Made by a program: the position numbers and the translations under genes. Shown piece after piece: positions 1-5,421 of a DNA stretch of 5,780 nucleotides; position 1 is the stretch's first letter; every line of letters begins with the position of its first letter. This DNA is from Bacteroidetes bacterium 4572_112. GTDB lineage: Bacteria > Bacteroidota > Bacteroidia > Bacteroidales > UBA1556. The notes below the pieces were generated by a model that worked only from the letters and a program-made list of their open reading frames with translations, was not told the origin of the DNA and made no database searches. The DNA is taken from NCBI GenBank assembly GCA_002254285.1, contig NIUZ01000127.1:1-5780 (forward strand). Reading direction: 5' to 3'.

Positions 1-477
1 GCACAAGAGGCATCTGTTTTTCGTCAGCTAAGTGTTGAGGACAATATTCTTGCGGTATTGCAATTTACCAAACTTAGTAAAGCTGAGCAAAAGGATAAGC
101 TAGAAACCCTATTGGATGAGTTTGGCTTACAGCATATCCGCAAAAGCACAGGAATTTCCCTTTCTGGTGGTGAGCGACGACGTACTGAAATTGCTCGTGC
201 ATTAGCTGTTGATCCAAAGTTTATCCTACTTGATGAGCCATTTGCCGGCGTTGACCCTATTGCCGTTGAAGACATACAGAATGTTGTTGCTAAGCTAAAA
301 GAAAAAAATATTGGAATTCTTATTACTGACCATAATGTACGCGAAACATTAAGCATTGTCGACAGAGCATATCTACTTTTTGAAGGCGAGATTTTGAAAG
401 CCGGTTCTGCCGAAGACTTAGTGAATGACGAACAAGTTAGGAAAGTTTATCTTGGAAAGAACTTTGAGTTGAAATAA
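1..477 (+). CDS. lptB: LptB, LPS export ABC transporter ATP-binding protein (5'-truncated by window edge)
   Basis: This is the cytoplasmic ATPase of the LptBFG complex, which extracts lipopolysaccharide from the inner membrane and drives it along the Lpt bridge to the outer membrane. The reading frame is open from base 1 and ends at TAA 475-477, giving 158 visible residues. Full-length LptB is about 240 aa, so roughly the first 85 residues, including Walker A, lie outside the window. Visible motifs, in window residue numbers, are the Q-loop glutamine (Q2, in AQEASVFRQLSVEDN), the ABC signature LSGGERRR (54-61), Walker B FILLDEP (74-80), the D-loop GVDP (83-86) and the H-loop histidine (H111, in ITDHNVRET). 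The strings QEASVFRQLSV, DEPFAGVDP, ITDHNVRETL and the VYLG near the C-terminus are characteristic of LptB rather than of ABC ATPases in general. An ATG at 58 is internal and is not the start. No frameshift is visible, and no convincing terminator follows the stop. Confidence 0.95.
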   Translation, partial: AQEASVFRQLSVEDNILAVLQFTKLSKAEQKDKLETLLDEFGLQHIRKSTGISLSGGERRRTEIARALAVDPKFILLDEPFAGVDPIAVEDIQNVVAKLKEKNIGILITDHNVRETLSIVDRAYLLFEGEILKAGSAEDLVNDEQVRKVYLGKNFELK

Positions 478-498
478 TTCAGTCTTCAGTCTTCAGTC
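478..498 (+). repeat. Three tandem copies of the heptamer TTCAGTC
   Basis: Starting at the base after the lptB stop codon, the 7-bp unit ttcagtc occurs three times without a mismatch, at 478-484, 485-491 and 492-498. It is a short simple repeat in a non-coding position. Its role is unknown. Slippage could change the copy number, but no coding frame would be affected. Confidence 0.85.
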
Positions 499-715
499 CA
501 GCCTTTATAGTAAAACATTAATATCGCTAATAATAGGCAAAAAGGCTATTAACACAATAAACCCATAATACATATTTGATACATAGATGCCAATTTTTAA
601 TAATTAATTCAACGTTTAAACCTTCTTTTTAAACCTTTTCAACCTCTTTGACAACTAGGCATTAAACCAACGAAATAATTACACAATATTTCCTAAAACC
701 AAAGAAAATAATGAT
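499..715. other. AT-rich spacer between lptB and the rpsO promoter, no gene seen
   Basis: The lptB-rpsO gap runs from 478 to 799. Apart from the heptamer repeat at its left end and the rpsO promoter and leader at its right end, I see no coding frame with recognisable content and no RNA gene. The only structure is a 10-bp direct repeat, tttaaacctt, at 615-624 and 628-637 (period 13), within a C/T-rich patch that continues to about 650. A weak 6-bp hairpin (taatag/ctatta, around 532-552) is too short to call a terminator for lptB. Confidence 0.6.
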
Positions 716-723
716 TACTTTTG
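716..723 (+). promoter_or_regulatory. Probable -7 element of the rpsO promoter
   Basis: The octamer TACTTTTG matches the Bacteroidota -7 consensus TAnnTTTG exactly. It is followed by the G/C-containing CAGCCGC, in contrast to the surrounding AT-rich DNA. No TTTG or TTG is found at the usual -33 distance upstream, so the call rests on the -7 match and on its position. It would place the transcript start near 729-731 and give rpsO a leader of about 70 nt. Confidence 0.55.
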
Positions 724-799
724 CAGCCGCTTTTATACAAAGCATTATACACAGCTATAATTAGATGGTATAATTTAATTTAATAGTAAACAATTTATT

Positions 800-1072
800 A
801 TGGAAAAATTATCAAAAGAAACAAGAAAGGACCTTTTTAAAGAGTTCGGCAAGAGCGAGTTTGACACAGGATCAACTGAAGGTCAAGTAGCTTTATTCAC
901 AGCACGTATTAAGCACTTAACTGAGCACCTTAAAGTAAATCGTAAAGATTTTGCTACTGAGCGTTCATTAGTACTAATGGTAGGTAAGCGTCGTAAATTA
1001 CTAGCATACCTTATGCGTAAAGATATCGTTAGATATCGTGAATTGATTAAGAAATTAGGTTTAAGAAAGTAA
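800..1072 (+). CDS. rpsO: 30S ribosomal protein S15
   Basis: S15 is a primary 16S rRNA-binding protein that organises the central domain (platform) of the 30S subunit and contributes to a bridge with the 50S subunit. The product is 90 aa, the usual length (about 89). It carries the family core DTGSTEGQVALFTARIKHLTEHL (residues 22-44), the loop NRKDFATERSLVLMV, the basic segment GKRRKLLAYLMRKD and the typical end LIKKLGLRK. The first ATG of the frame is used. No Shine-Dalgarno is present upstream (only caatttatt precedes the ATG), which is normal in this phylum. The next gene is pnp, as in many bacteria, including the rpsO-pnp pair of E. coli. The leader of about 70 nt could hold an S15 autoregulatory site, but none can be proven by eye. 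Confidence 0.98.
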   Translation: MEKLSKETRKDLFKEFGKSEFDTGSTEGQVALFTARIKHLTEHLKVNRKDFATERSLVLMVGKRRKLLAYLMRKDIVRYRELIKKLGLRK

Positions 1073-1101
1073 TGCTTATCTTAACAAAAATATTCTAAAT
1101 A

Positions 1102-1135
1102 GGGAAGCTAACTAATATTAATTAGTTAGCTTTCT
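1102..1135 (+). terminator. Hairpin between rpsO and pnp (terminator, attenuator or RNA-processing site)
   Basis: A perfect 12-bp inverted repeat, aagctaactaat at 1105-1116 and attagttagctt at 1121-1132, encloses a 4-nt ATTA loop. G-U and G-C pairs can extend the stem outward to 1102/1135. The stem begins about 30 nt after the rpsO stop. The downstream arm is followed by tctgtattcttgg rather than a clean U-run, so as an intrinsic terminator it is probably leaky. Its place in the rpsO-pnp gap is also where E. coli has an RNase III-processed hairpin that PNPase uses to control itself. That parallel is an inference from position, not from sequence similarity. Confidence 0.7.
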
Positions 1136-1234
1136 GTATTCTTGGGCAAGCGGTTTTATAGGTGAGAGCAGCAAGTCCGTTTCAAACACAAATATCACTT
1201 ACATAGACGATTATAAATTTAAAGAAGAAGAAAG

Positions 1235-3370
1235 ATGTCAAAAATTGGAATTAACAATACTTTCAAAATGCCTGATGGAAGAGAAATCAGCATTGAAACA
1301 GGAAAGTTAGCAAAACAAGCCGATGGTTCGGTAGTAGTAAAAGTAGGTGACACCATGATTATGGCCACCGTAGTAGGAAAAAAAGATGCTGGATCAAATG
1401 TGGATTTTATGCCACTTTCAGTAGATTACCAAGAGAAGTATGCTTCTGCTGGTAAATTTCCTGGTGGATTTTTCAAAAGAGAAGCCCGCCCTTCGGAATA
1501 CGAAATATTAATCTCTAGATTAATTGACCGTGTTCTACGTCCTTTATTTCCTTCAGATTACCATGCTGAAGTGCAAGTAATAGTAAATCTTATTTCATTA
1601 GAACCAGGAATGCAACCTGATGCTTATGCAGCATTAGCCGCATCTGCAGCTTTAGCTGTTTCTAATATTCCATTTCACGGACCTATATCAGAGGTAAGAG
1701 TTGCTAGAATAGACAACGAATGGGTTATAAACCCAAGCATTGAAGAAACCGAAAATGCAGAAATGGAGCTTATGATTGGAGCTTCTATGGACAACATTAT
1801 GATGGTTGAAGGTGAGATGAAAGAAGTTTCTGAGGAAACAATGATGGAAGCTTTCGAATTTGCTCACAAAGCTATTCAAGTACAATGTCAAGCACAACTT
1901 GACTTGGCTGCTATGGTTGACAAATCAAGCCCAAAGAGAGAATATAATCACGAAGATAATGACGCTGAATTAGAGAAAAGAATTCACGAAGAATTATCTG
2001 AGAAAGTATATGCTGCAGCAGCTTCAGAAACTGCTGATAAGTACAAAAGAGGTGAAATGTTTGCTGCTATTCGCGACGAGTGGGTAGAAGGATTAGAAGC
2101 AGAATATGCTGCTGAAAAAATGAACCTTATTAAGAAATATTACCACGATGTAGAGAAACAAATGGTTCGCAAGATGATTCTTGAGGAGCGCAAACGTCTT
2201 GATGGTCGTAAATTAGACGAAATTCGTAATATCTGGACAGAAGTTAATTACCTTCCTTCAGTTCACGGATCTTCAGTATTTACTCGTGGCGAAACTCAAT
2301 CATTAACTTCTGTTACTTTAGGTAGCAAAATGGATGAGCAAATTATTGACGGAGCTGTTTTTAATGGCAAAAATAATTTCTTATTACACTATAACTTCCC
2401 TCCATATTCAGTTGGCGAAGCTCGTTTCCTAAGAGGAACTTCACGTCGTGAGGTTGGTCATGGTAACTTAGCTATGCGTGCACTTAAAGGAATGCTTCCT
2501 TCAGGTGAGGATAATCCTTATACTATCCGTTTAGTTTCTGAGATTTTAGAATCTAACGGTTCTTCATCAATGGCTACAGTATGTGCTGGTTCAATGGCGC
2601 TTATGGATGCAGGTATCAAAATGAAGAAAGCTGTTTCTGGTATTGCAATGGGTCTTATTACCGATTCTGAAACTGGTAAATTTGCTGTTCTTTCTGATAT
2701 TTTAGGAGATGAGGATCACCTAGGAGATATGGACTTTAAAGTAACAGGTACAAGAGATGGTATCACTGCTTGTCAAATGGATATTAAGGTTGAAGGTCTT
2801 TCATACGAAATTCTTTCTCAAGCATTGGCTCAAGCTAAAGCTGGCCGTATGCATATTCTTGACCGCATGGAAGAGACTATCACTGAGCCCCGTAAAGATT
2901 ATAAAGACTTTGTTCCTAGAATTGAGAAAGTATATATCGATAAGGAATTTATTGGTGCAGTAATCGGACCTGGTGGAAAAATTATTCAAGATATTCAACT
3001 TAAGACTGGTACAACTATCATTCTTGAAGAAGTTGGAAATCAAGGAGTAATTGACATTATGGCAACTGATAAAGCAGCATTAGAAGCCGCAAAAGCTCGT
3101 ATTAGAGGTATAGTAGCTGTTCCTGAAGTTGGTGAGACTTACCATGCAACAGTTAAGAGCATTATGCCTTACGGAGCTTTCGTTGAAATTCTTCCTGGCA
3201 AAGAAGGTTTACTTCACGTATCAGAGATTGATTGGCAGCGAATTGAGAATGTTGCTGATGTTCTTAAAGAAGGTCAAGAAATTGACGTAAAACTTCTTTC
3301 TGTAGATTCTCGATCAGGAAAATTCAAACTTTCTGCAAAGGCTCTTAAGCCTCGACCAGAGAAAAATTAG
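1235..3370 (+). CDS. pnp: Polyribonucleotide nucleotidyltransferase (PNPase)
   Basis: PNPase is a trimeric cytoplasmic exoribonuclease that degrades RNA 3' to 5' by phosphorolysis, releasing nucleoside diphosphates, and can run in reverse to add tails. The product is 711 aa, the normal full length. Domains run as follows: first RNase PH-like domain (about 10-145, with the conserved GKFPGGFFKREARPSE at 73-88), an all-helical linker (about 240-320), second, catalytic RNase PH domain (about 322-550), KH domain (about 560-625, with the GxxG loop VIGPGGK at 576-582) and S1 RNA-binding domain (about 632-705, with GAFVEILPGKEGLLHVSEI). Phosphate-binding residues fit TSRRE (R404, R405). The metal site fits DHLGDMDFK, with D494, D500 and K502. 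The ATG at 1235 follows a purine-rich run (1221-1234) and gives the expected MSKIGINNTF beginning. A strong terminator follows 10 nt after the stop. Arginine codon use shifts along the gene (see findings). Confidence 0.98.
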   Translation: MSKIGINNTFKMPDGREISIETGKLAKQADGSVVVKVGDTMIMATVVGKKDAGSNVDFMPLSVDYQEKYASAGKFPGGFFKREARPSEYEILISRLIDRVLRPLFPSDYHAEVQVIVNLISLEPGMQPDAYAALAASAALAVSNIPFHGPISEVRVARIDNEWVINPSIEETENAEMELMIGASMDNIMMVEGEMKEVSEETMMEAFEFAHKAIQVQCQAQLDLAAMVDKSSPKREYNHEDNDAELEKRIHEELSEKVYAAAASETADKYKRGEMFAAIRDEWVEGLEAEYAAEKMNLIKKYYHDVEKQMVRKMILEERKRLDGRKLDEIRNIWTEVNYLPSVHGSSVFTRGETQSLTSVTLGSKMDEQIIDGAVFNGKNNFLLHYNFPPYSVGEARFLRGTSRREVGHGNLAMRALKGMLPSGEDNPYTIRLVSEILESNGSSSMATVCAGSMALMDAGIKMKKAVSGIAMGLITDSETGKFAVLSDILGDEDHLGDMDFKVTGTRDGITACQMDIKVEGLSYEILSQALAQAKAGRMHILDRMEETITEPRKDYKDFVPRIEKVYIDKEFIGAVIGPGGKIIQDIQLKTGTTIILEEVGNQGVIDIMATDKAALEAAKARIRGIVAVPEVGETYHATVKSIMPYGAFVEILPGKEGLLHVSEIDWQRIENVADVLKEGQEIDVKLLSVDSRSGKFKLSAKALKPRPEKN

Positions 3371-3379
3371 ATATTACAA

Positions 3380-3414
3380 CGGAGATGTTAAGCAATTAAC
3401 ATCTCCGCTTTTTT
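3380..3414 (+). terminator. Rho-independent terminator of pnp
   Basis: A perfect 12-bp stem, cggagatgttaa at 3380-3391 with ttaacatctccg at 3396-3407, closes on a GCAA tetraloop of the stable GNRA class. It is followed by C and six T residues (3409-3414). It starts 10 nt after the pnp stop codon and probably separates pnp from the sigma factor gene downstream. Confidence 0.92.
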
Positions 3415-3530
3415 AGAATACAAATTATTAGTATTTGACAATTAAGATATTATAACTTTTTTAAGAATTTGTTTTTAAAATTTATAACCTTAATTTCTAA
3501 AATACAATATGCTACTATAAAGATAATAGA

Positions 3531-4394
3531 ATGAGACAATTAAAAATCCAAAAGCAAGTAACGAATAGAGAGACCGCATCATTAGATAAGTACCTTCAAG
3601 AGATTGGACGTGTAGATTTAATAACAGCAGAGGAGGAAGTTATTTTGGCGCAAAAGATAAGGCAAGGTGATGACCGCGCTTTAGATAAGCTAACAAAAGC
3701 CAACTTACGCTTTGTTGTTTCTGTTTCTAAACAATATCAGAATCAAGGATTAAGCTTACCAGACCTTATTAATGAAGGTAACCTTGGTTTAATAAAAGCA
3801 GCAAAAAGATTTGACGAAACTCGTGGTTTCAAATTTATCTCTTATGCTGTATGGTGGATTCGACAATCAATTCTTCAGGCTCTTGCCGAGCAATCACGAA
3901 TTGTACGCCTTCCGCTTAACAAAATTGGCTCTATCAATAAAATCAATAAAGCAAAAGCTTATCTTGAGCAAACTCTTGGTCATCCACCAAGAAACGAAGA
4001 TATTGCTGAGCACCTTGATATTACTGTACGTGAGGTAAAAGAATCTTTAAAAAACGCTAACCGACATGTAAGTTTAGATGCACCATTATCTCAAGATGAT
4101 GATACAAATATGTATGATTTGATGAGCACTAATGATACGCCTAATCCAGAAAGTCAGTTATTATACGAATCGTTGCGTAAGGAAATCTCCAGAGCAATCA
4201 CAACTCTTTCGGACAGAGAATCGGATGTAATTAATCTGTATTTCGGTTTAGAAGGTCGTCACCCATTAACTCTTGAGGAAATTGGTGAAGAATTTGATCT
4301 TACACGCGAGCGCGTTCGTCAGATTAAAGAAAAAGCTATCAGAAGATTAAAACATACTTCGCGTAGCAAGATTCTTAAAACCTATTTAGGATAG
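3531..4394 (+). CDS. rpoD: Primary RNA polymerase sigma factor, RpoD/SigA type (short Bacteroidota form)
   Basis: This is the housekeeping sigma subunit that directs core RNA polymerase to most promoters. The product is 287 aa, far shorter than E. coli sigma-70 (613 aa). It has no region 1.1 and no large non-conserved insert, which is the usual form of the Bacteroidota primary sigma (sigma-ABfr type). Regions in order: 1.2 at about 17-47 (SLDKYLQEIGRVDLITAEEE), region 2 at about 52-122 (ANLRFVVSVSKQY, LPDLINEGNLGLIKAAKRFD, then the promoter-melting and -7-reading segment FKFISYAVWWIRQSI), region 3 at about 123-205 (QSRIVRLPLNKIGSINKI onward) and region 4 at about 217-287, with the helix-turn-helix LTLEEIGEEFDLTRERVRQIKEKAIRRLKH at 247-275. 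The ATG at 3531 gives the family's short MRQLKI beginning. The gene lies 160 nt after pnp, beyond its terminator, and has its own terminator. I see no consensus promoter upstream. Confidence 0.96.
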   Translation: MRQLKIQKQVTNRETASLDKYLQEIGRVDLITAEEEVILAQKIRQGDDRALDKLTKANLRFVVSVSKQYQNQGLSLPDLINEGNLGLIKAAKRFDETRGFKFISYAVWWIRQSILQALAEQSRIVRLPLNKIGSINKINKAKAYLEQTLGHPPRNEDIAEHLDITVREVKESLKNANRHVSLDAPLSQDDDTNMYDLMSTNDTPNPESQLLYESLRKEISRAITTLSDRESDVINLYFGLEGRHPLTLEEIGEEFDLTRERVRQIKEKAIRRLKHTSRSKILKTYLG

Positions 4395-4421
4395 TATAAA
4401 AAAGATTTCACAAAATATTAG

Positions 4422-4447
4422 AAGGCAGATTAATTTCTGCCTTTTTT
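4422..4447 (+). terminator. Rho-independent terminator of the sigma factor gene
   Basis: An 8-bp perfect stem, aaggcaga at 4422-4429 with tctgcctt at 4436-4443, encloses a 6-nt loop and runs directly into a T-tract (4442-4447). It lies 27 nt after the stop codon at 4392-4394. Confidence 0.88.
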
Positions 4448-4476
4448 ATTTCATAAATTTTGAATTTACTCACATT

Positions 4477-4503
4477 ATACCAAATTAATACCAAATTGGT
4501 ATT
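4477..4503. repeat. Operator-like palindrome with overlapping direct repeat
   Basis: The 8-bp arms aataccaa (4487-4494) and ttggtatt (4496-4503) form a perfect inverted repeat around one central base. The left arm is also part of a 10-bp direct repeat, ataccaaatt, at 4477-4486 and 4488-4497, giving an 11-bp spacing, close to one helical turn. Same-face repeats plus dyad symmetry are what a dimeric DNA-binding protein's site looks like. No regulator is identified, and the site is about 250 bp upstream of the nearest promoter. There is no T-tract, so it is not a terminator. Confidence 0.55.
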
Positions 4504-4630
4504 ACACATATAATAAAGTATTGTAGTTAAATAAATTATGCTTGGAAATAATTAAATTATTATGAAGTAATTGCTTTACAATAATAAATTCAAACACCTC
4601 TCCTACTCTTATATAATATTGATTATACAA

Positions 4631-4668
4631 TAATTACAAATACAAATATTATAACATTTTTGTAATTA
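4631..4668. repeat. 10-bp perfect inverted repeat with 18-nt spacer
   Basis: The arms taattacaaa (4631-4640) and tttgtaatta (4659-4668) are exact reverse complements separated by 18 bases. The sequence around them is almost pure A/T, so a chance origin is possible. It sits 65 bp upstream of the PUR gene's -33 element. Confidence 0.5.
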
Positions 4669-4732
4669 GATTATGCTTTACTAAATATTGTTTTATGCCA
4701 CACAAATAGCTGTATAATTAAAATTGTTATTT

Positions 4733-4764
4733 TTTGTAATGCTATCCAAAAAAACATATATTTG
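4733..4764 (+). promoter_or_regulatory. Bacteroidota-type promoter of the PUR gene
   Basis: A -33 element TTTG (4733-4736) and a -7 element TATATTTG (4757-4764, exact match to TAnnTTTG) are separated by 20 bp, close to the preferred spacing of about 19. This is the best promoter in the window. Transcription would begin near 4768-4772, giving a leader of about 40 nt before the ATG at 4811. It therefore rules against any start codon upstream of about 4770. Confidence 0.8.
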
Positions 4765-4810
4765 CTTTCTAATTATTATTAATAATAAACACACAAAACA
4801 CAAGAATAGA

Positions 4811-5119
4811 ATGGGTGATTTTAACGAAAATGGTGAAGTTTTTTCTAAAAGAGTAAAAGCAGGGAAAAGAACATATTTTTTTGATGTAAAGGAAACTAAA
4901 GCAGGAGAATATTATATCACACTTACTGAAAGCAAAAAGCGCTTTAATGAAGAATCTGGGAAATTCTTCTTCGAAAAGCATAAGCTTTTTCTTTATAAAG
5001 AAGATTATACAAAATTCCAGAATGGATTGGATGAGGTATTAAACTTTATTCAAGAGAACCAAGGATACGACAAAGATTACGAACGTTATTCTGATAAAGA
5101 CGATTCTGATAATTCATAA
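4811..5119 (+). CDS. PUR-alpha-like nucleic-acid-binding protein (DUF3276 type)
   Basis: A small cytoplasmic protein of 102 aa from the ATG at 4811 (MGDFNENGEVFSKRV). The segment KAGKRTYFFDVKETKAGEYYITLTESKKRF (about residues 16-45), followed by KFFFEKHKLFLYKEDYTKFQNGLDEVLNFI (51-80), is the beta-beta-beta-beta-alpha PUR repeat found in the DUF3276 family of Bacteroidota and related spirochaete proteins. Family members bind single-stranded DNA or RNA, and the Borrelia relative is a nucleic-acid-binding regulator. The target here is unknown. A single PUR repeat would have to dimerise to form a complete PUR module. The last 17 residues (YDKDYERYSDKDDSDNS) form a charged, mostly acidic and probably disordered tail. 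The frame stays open upstream to an ATG at 4724, but those 29 extra residues would be encoded across the promoter and do not resemble the family. No Shine-Dalgarno is visible. The gene stands alone, between its own promoter and terminator. Confidence 0.88.
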   Translation: MGDFNENGEVFSKRVKAGKRTYFFDVKETKAGEYYITLTESKKRFNEESGKFFFEKHKLFLYKEDYTKFQNGLDEVLNFIQENQGYDKDYERYSDKDDSDNS

Positions 5120-5160
5120 TATTATTCGCTAATTAATAGCCATAATATTTACCAAAAGAT

Positions 5161-5210
5161 AAAAGGAGAAACCCGATAAATTGCATTTTATTGGGTTTCT
5201 CCTTTTGTTA
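5161..5210 (+). terminator. Long hairpin terminator after the PUR gene
   Basis: A perfect 14-bp stem, aaaaggagaaaccc at 5161-5174 with gggtttctcctttt at 5193-5206, continues inward with a G-U pair and five A-U pairs (5175-5180 with 5187-5192) to a 6-nt loop (5181-5186). The total is about 20 bp. The T-run closing the 3' arm and the A-run opening the 5' arm make it able to end transcripts from either strand. It starts 41 nt after the PUR gene stop. Confidence 0.88.
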
Positions 5211-5275
5211 TTAACAAGAAAAAAATATTGTTGAAATAAAAAATAAAGGCATTTTCTTTTGCCGCTTTTTTATTT

Positions 5276-5283
5276 TATCTTTG
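5276..5283 (+). promoter_or_regulatory. Candidate -7 element upstream of the hydrolase gene
   Basis: TATCTTTG matches TAnnTTTG exactly. The nearest upstream TTTG (5258-5261) is only 14 bp away, short of the usual 17-23, so the -33 half is poor. A start near 5290 would give a leader of about 130 nt. Confidence 0.45.
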
Positions 5284-5331
5284 TAGTTAGTATAAATATA
5301 CTATAAATAGCGGCATTATTAGCTTACTGCA

Positions 5332-5361
5332 TTGTTTATCAATTTAATATAGCTATATTTC
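5332..5361 (+). promoter_or_regulatory. Second candidate promoter upstream of the hydrolase gene
   Basis: A TTG at 5332-5334 and TATATTTC at 5354-5361 (one mismatch to TAnnTTTG, in the last base) are spaced by 19 bp, the preferred distance. A start near 5367 would give a leader of about 55 nt. It competes with the candidate at 5276-5283, and sequence alone cannot decide between them. Confidence 0.35.
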
Positions 5362-5421
5362 CGAATTAATAATTAGTATTATTGATGAGTTTTATCTTAT
5401 TATTTATTAAAGTTCATACAA

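Larger units (their letters stand above)
4448..4732. other. Very AT-rich gene-free spacer upstream of the PUR gene
   Basis: Between the sigma factor terminator and the promoter at 4733 there is no open frame with recognisable content and no GC-rich island that would suggest a structured RNA gene. Visible structure is limited to the palindromic repeat at 4477-4503 and an inverted repeat at 4631-4668, both listed separately. The string ttatgctt also appears twice (near 4537 and 4671). The long stretch and its repeats suggest a regulatory spacer, but nothing identifies a regulator. Confidence 0.6.
5211..5421. other. Spacer and leader region before the hydrolase gene
   Basis: The gap between the PUR gene stop and the hydrolase start is 302 bp. 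Beyond the terminator it contains two promoter candidates (5276-5283 and 5332-5361) and otherwise AT-rich DNA. No small open frame of interest and no structured RNA can be recognised. Either promoter would leave an untranslated leader, of about 130 or 55 nt. Confidence 0.55.

Noticed and set aside
24..356. Minus-strand frame of 110 aa opposite lptB
   Set aside because: It is the antisense shadow of a clearly recognised ABC ATPase; its serine/arginine-rich translation resembles no protein family.
532..552. Possible terminator for lptB (taatag/ctatta)
   Set aside because: The stem is only 6 bp, almost all A/T, and has no T-tract after it.
647..660. TTTGACA near 647-653 as a promoter element for rpsO
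   Set aside because: No -7 or -10 match lies at a usable distance downstream, and the -7 element at 716-723 fits better.
1688..1897. Minus-strand frame of 69 aa inside pnp
   Set aside because: It lies entirely within the conserved PNPase coding sequence on the opposite strand and has no promoter or family motif.
2757..3043. Small frames on both strands inside the 3' part of pnp
   Set aside because: They overlap the catalytic and KH domains of PNPase, whose frame is intact; the translations are out-of-frame shadows.
3811..4038. 75-aa plus-strand frame inside the sigma factor gene
   Set aside because: It is a shifted frame across conserved sigma regions 2 and 3, with no independent start signal.
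4395..4810. Possible small RNA gene in the long spacer
   Set aside because: The region is almost uniformly A/T, with no GC-rich folded segment, no promoter-terminator pair enclosing a short transcript, and no recognisable RNA family.
4769..4981. Minus-strand frame of 70 aa opposite the PUR gene
   Set aside because: It is antisense to a recognised protein and ends in the PUR gene leader; its phenylalanine-rich translation reflects lysine/glutamate codons read backwards.
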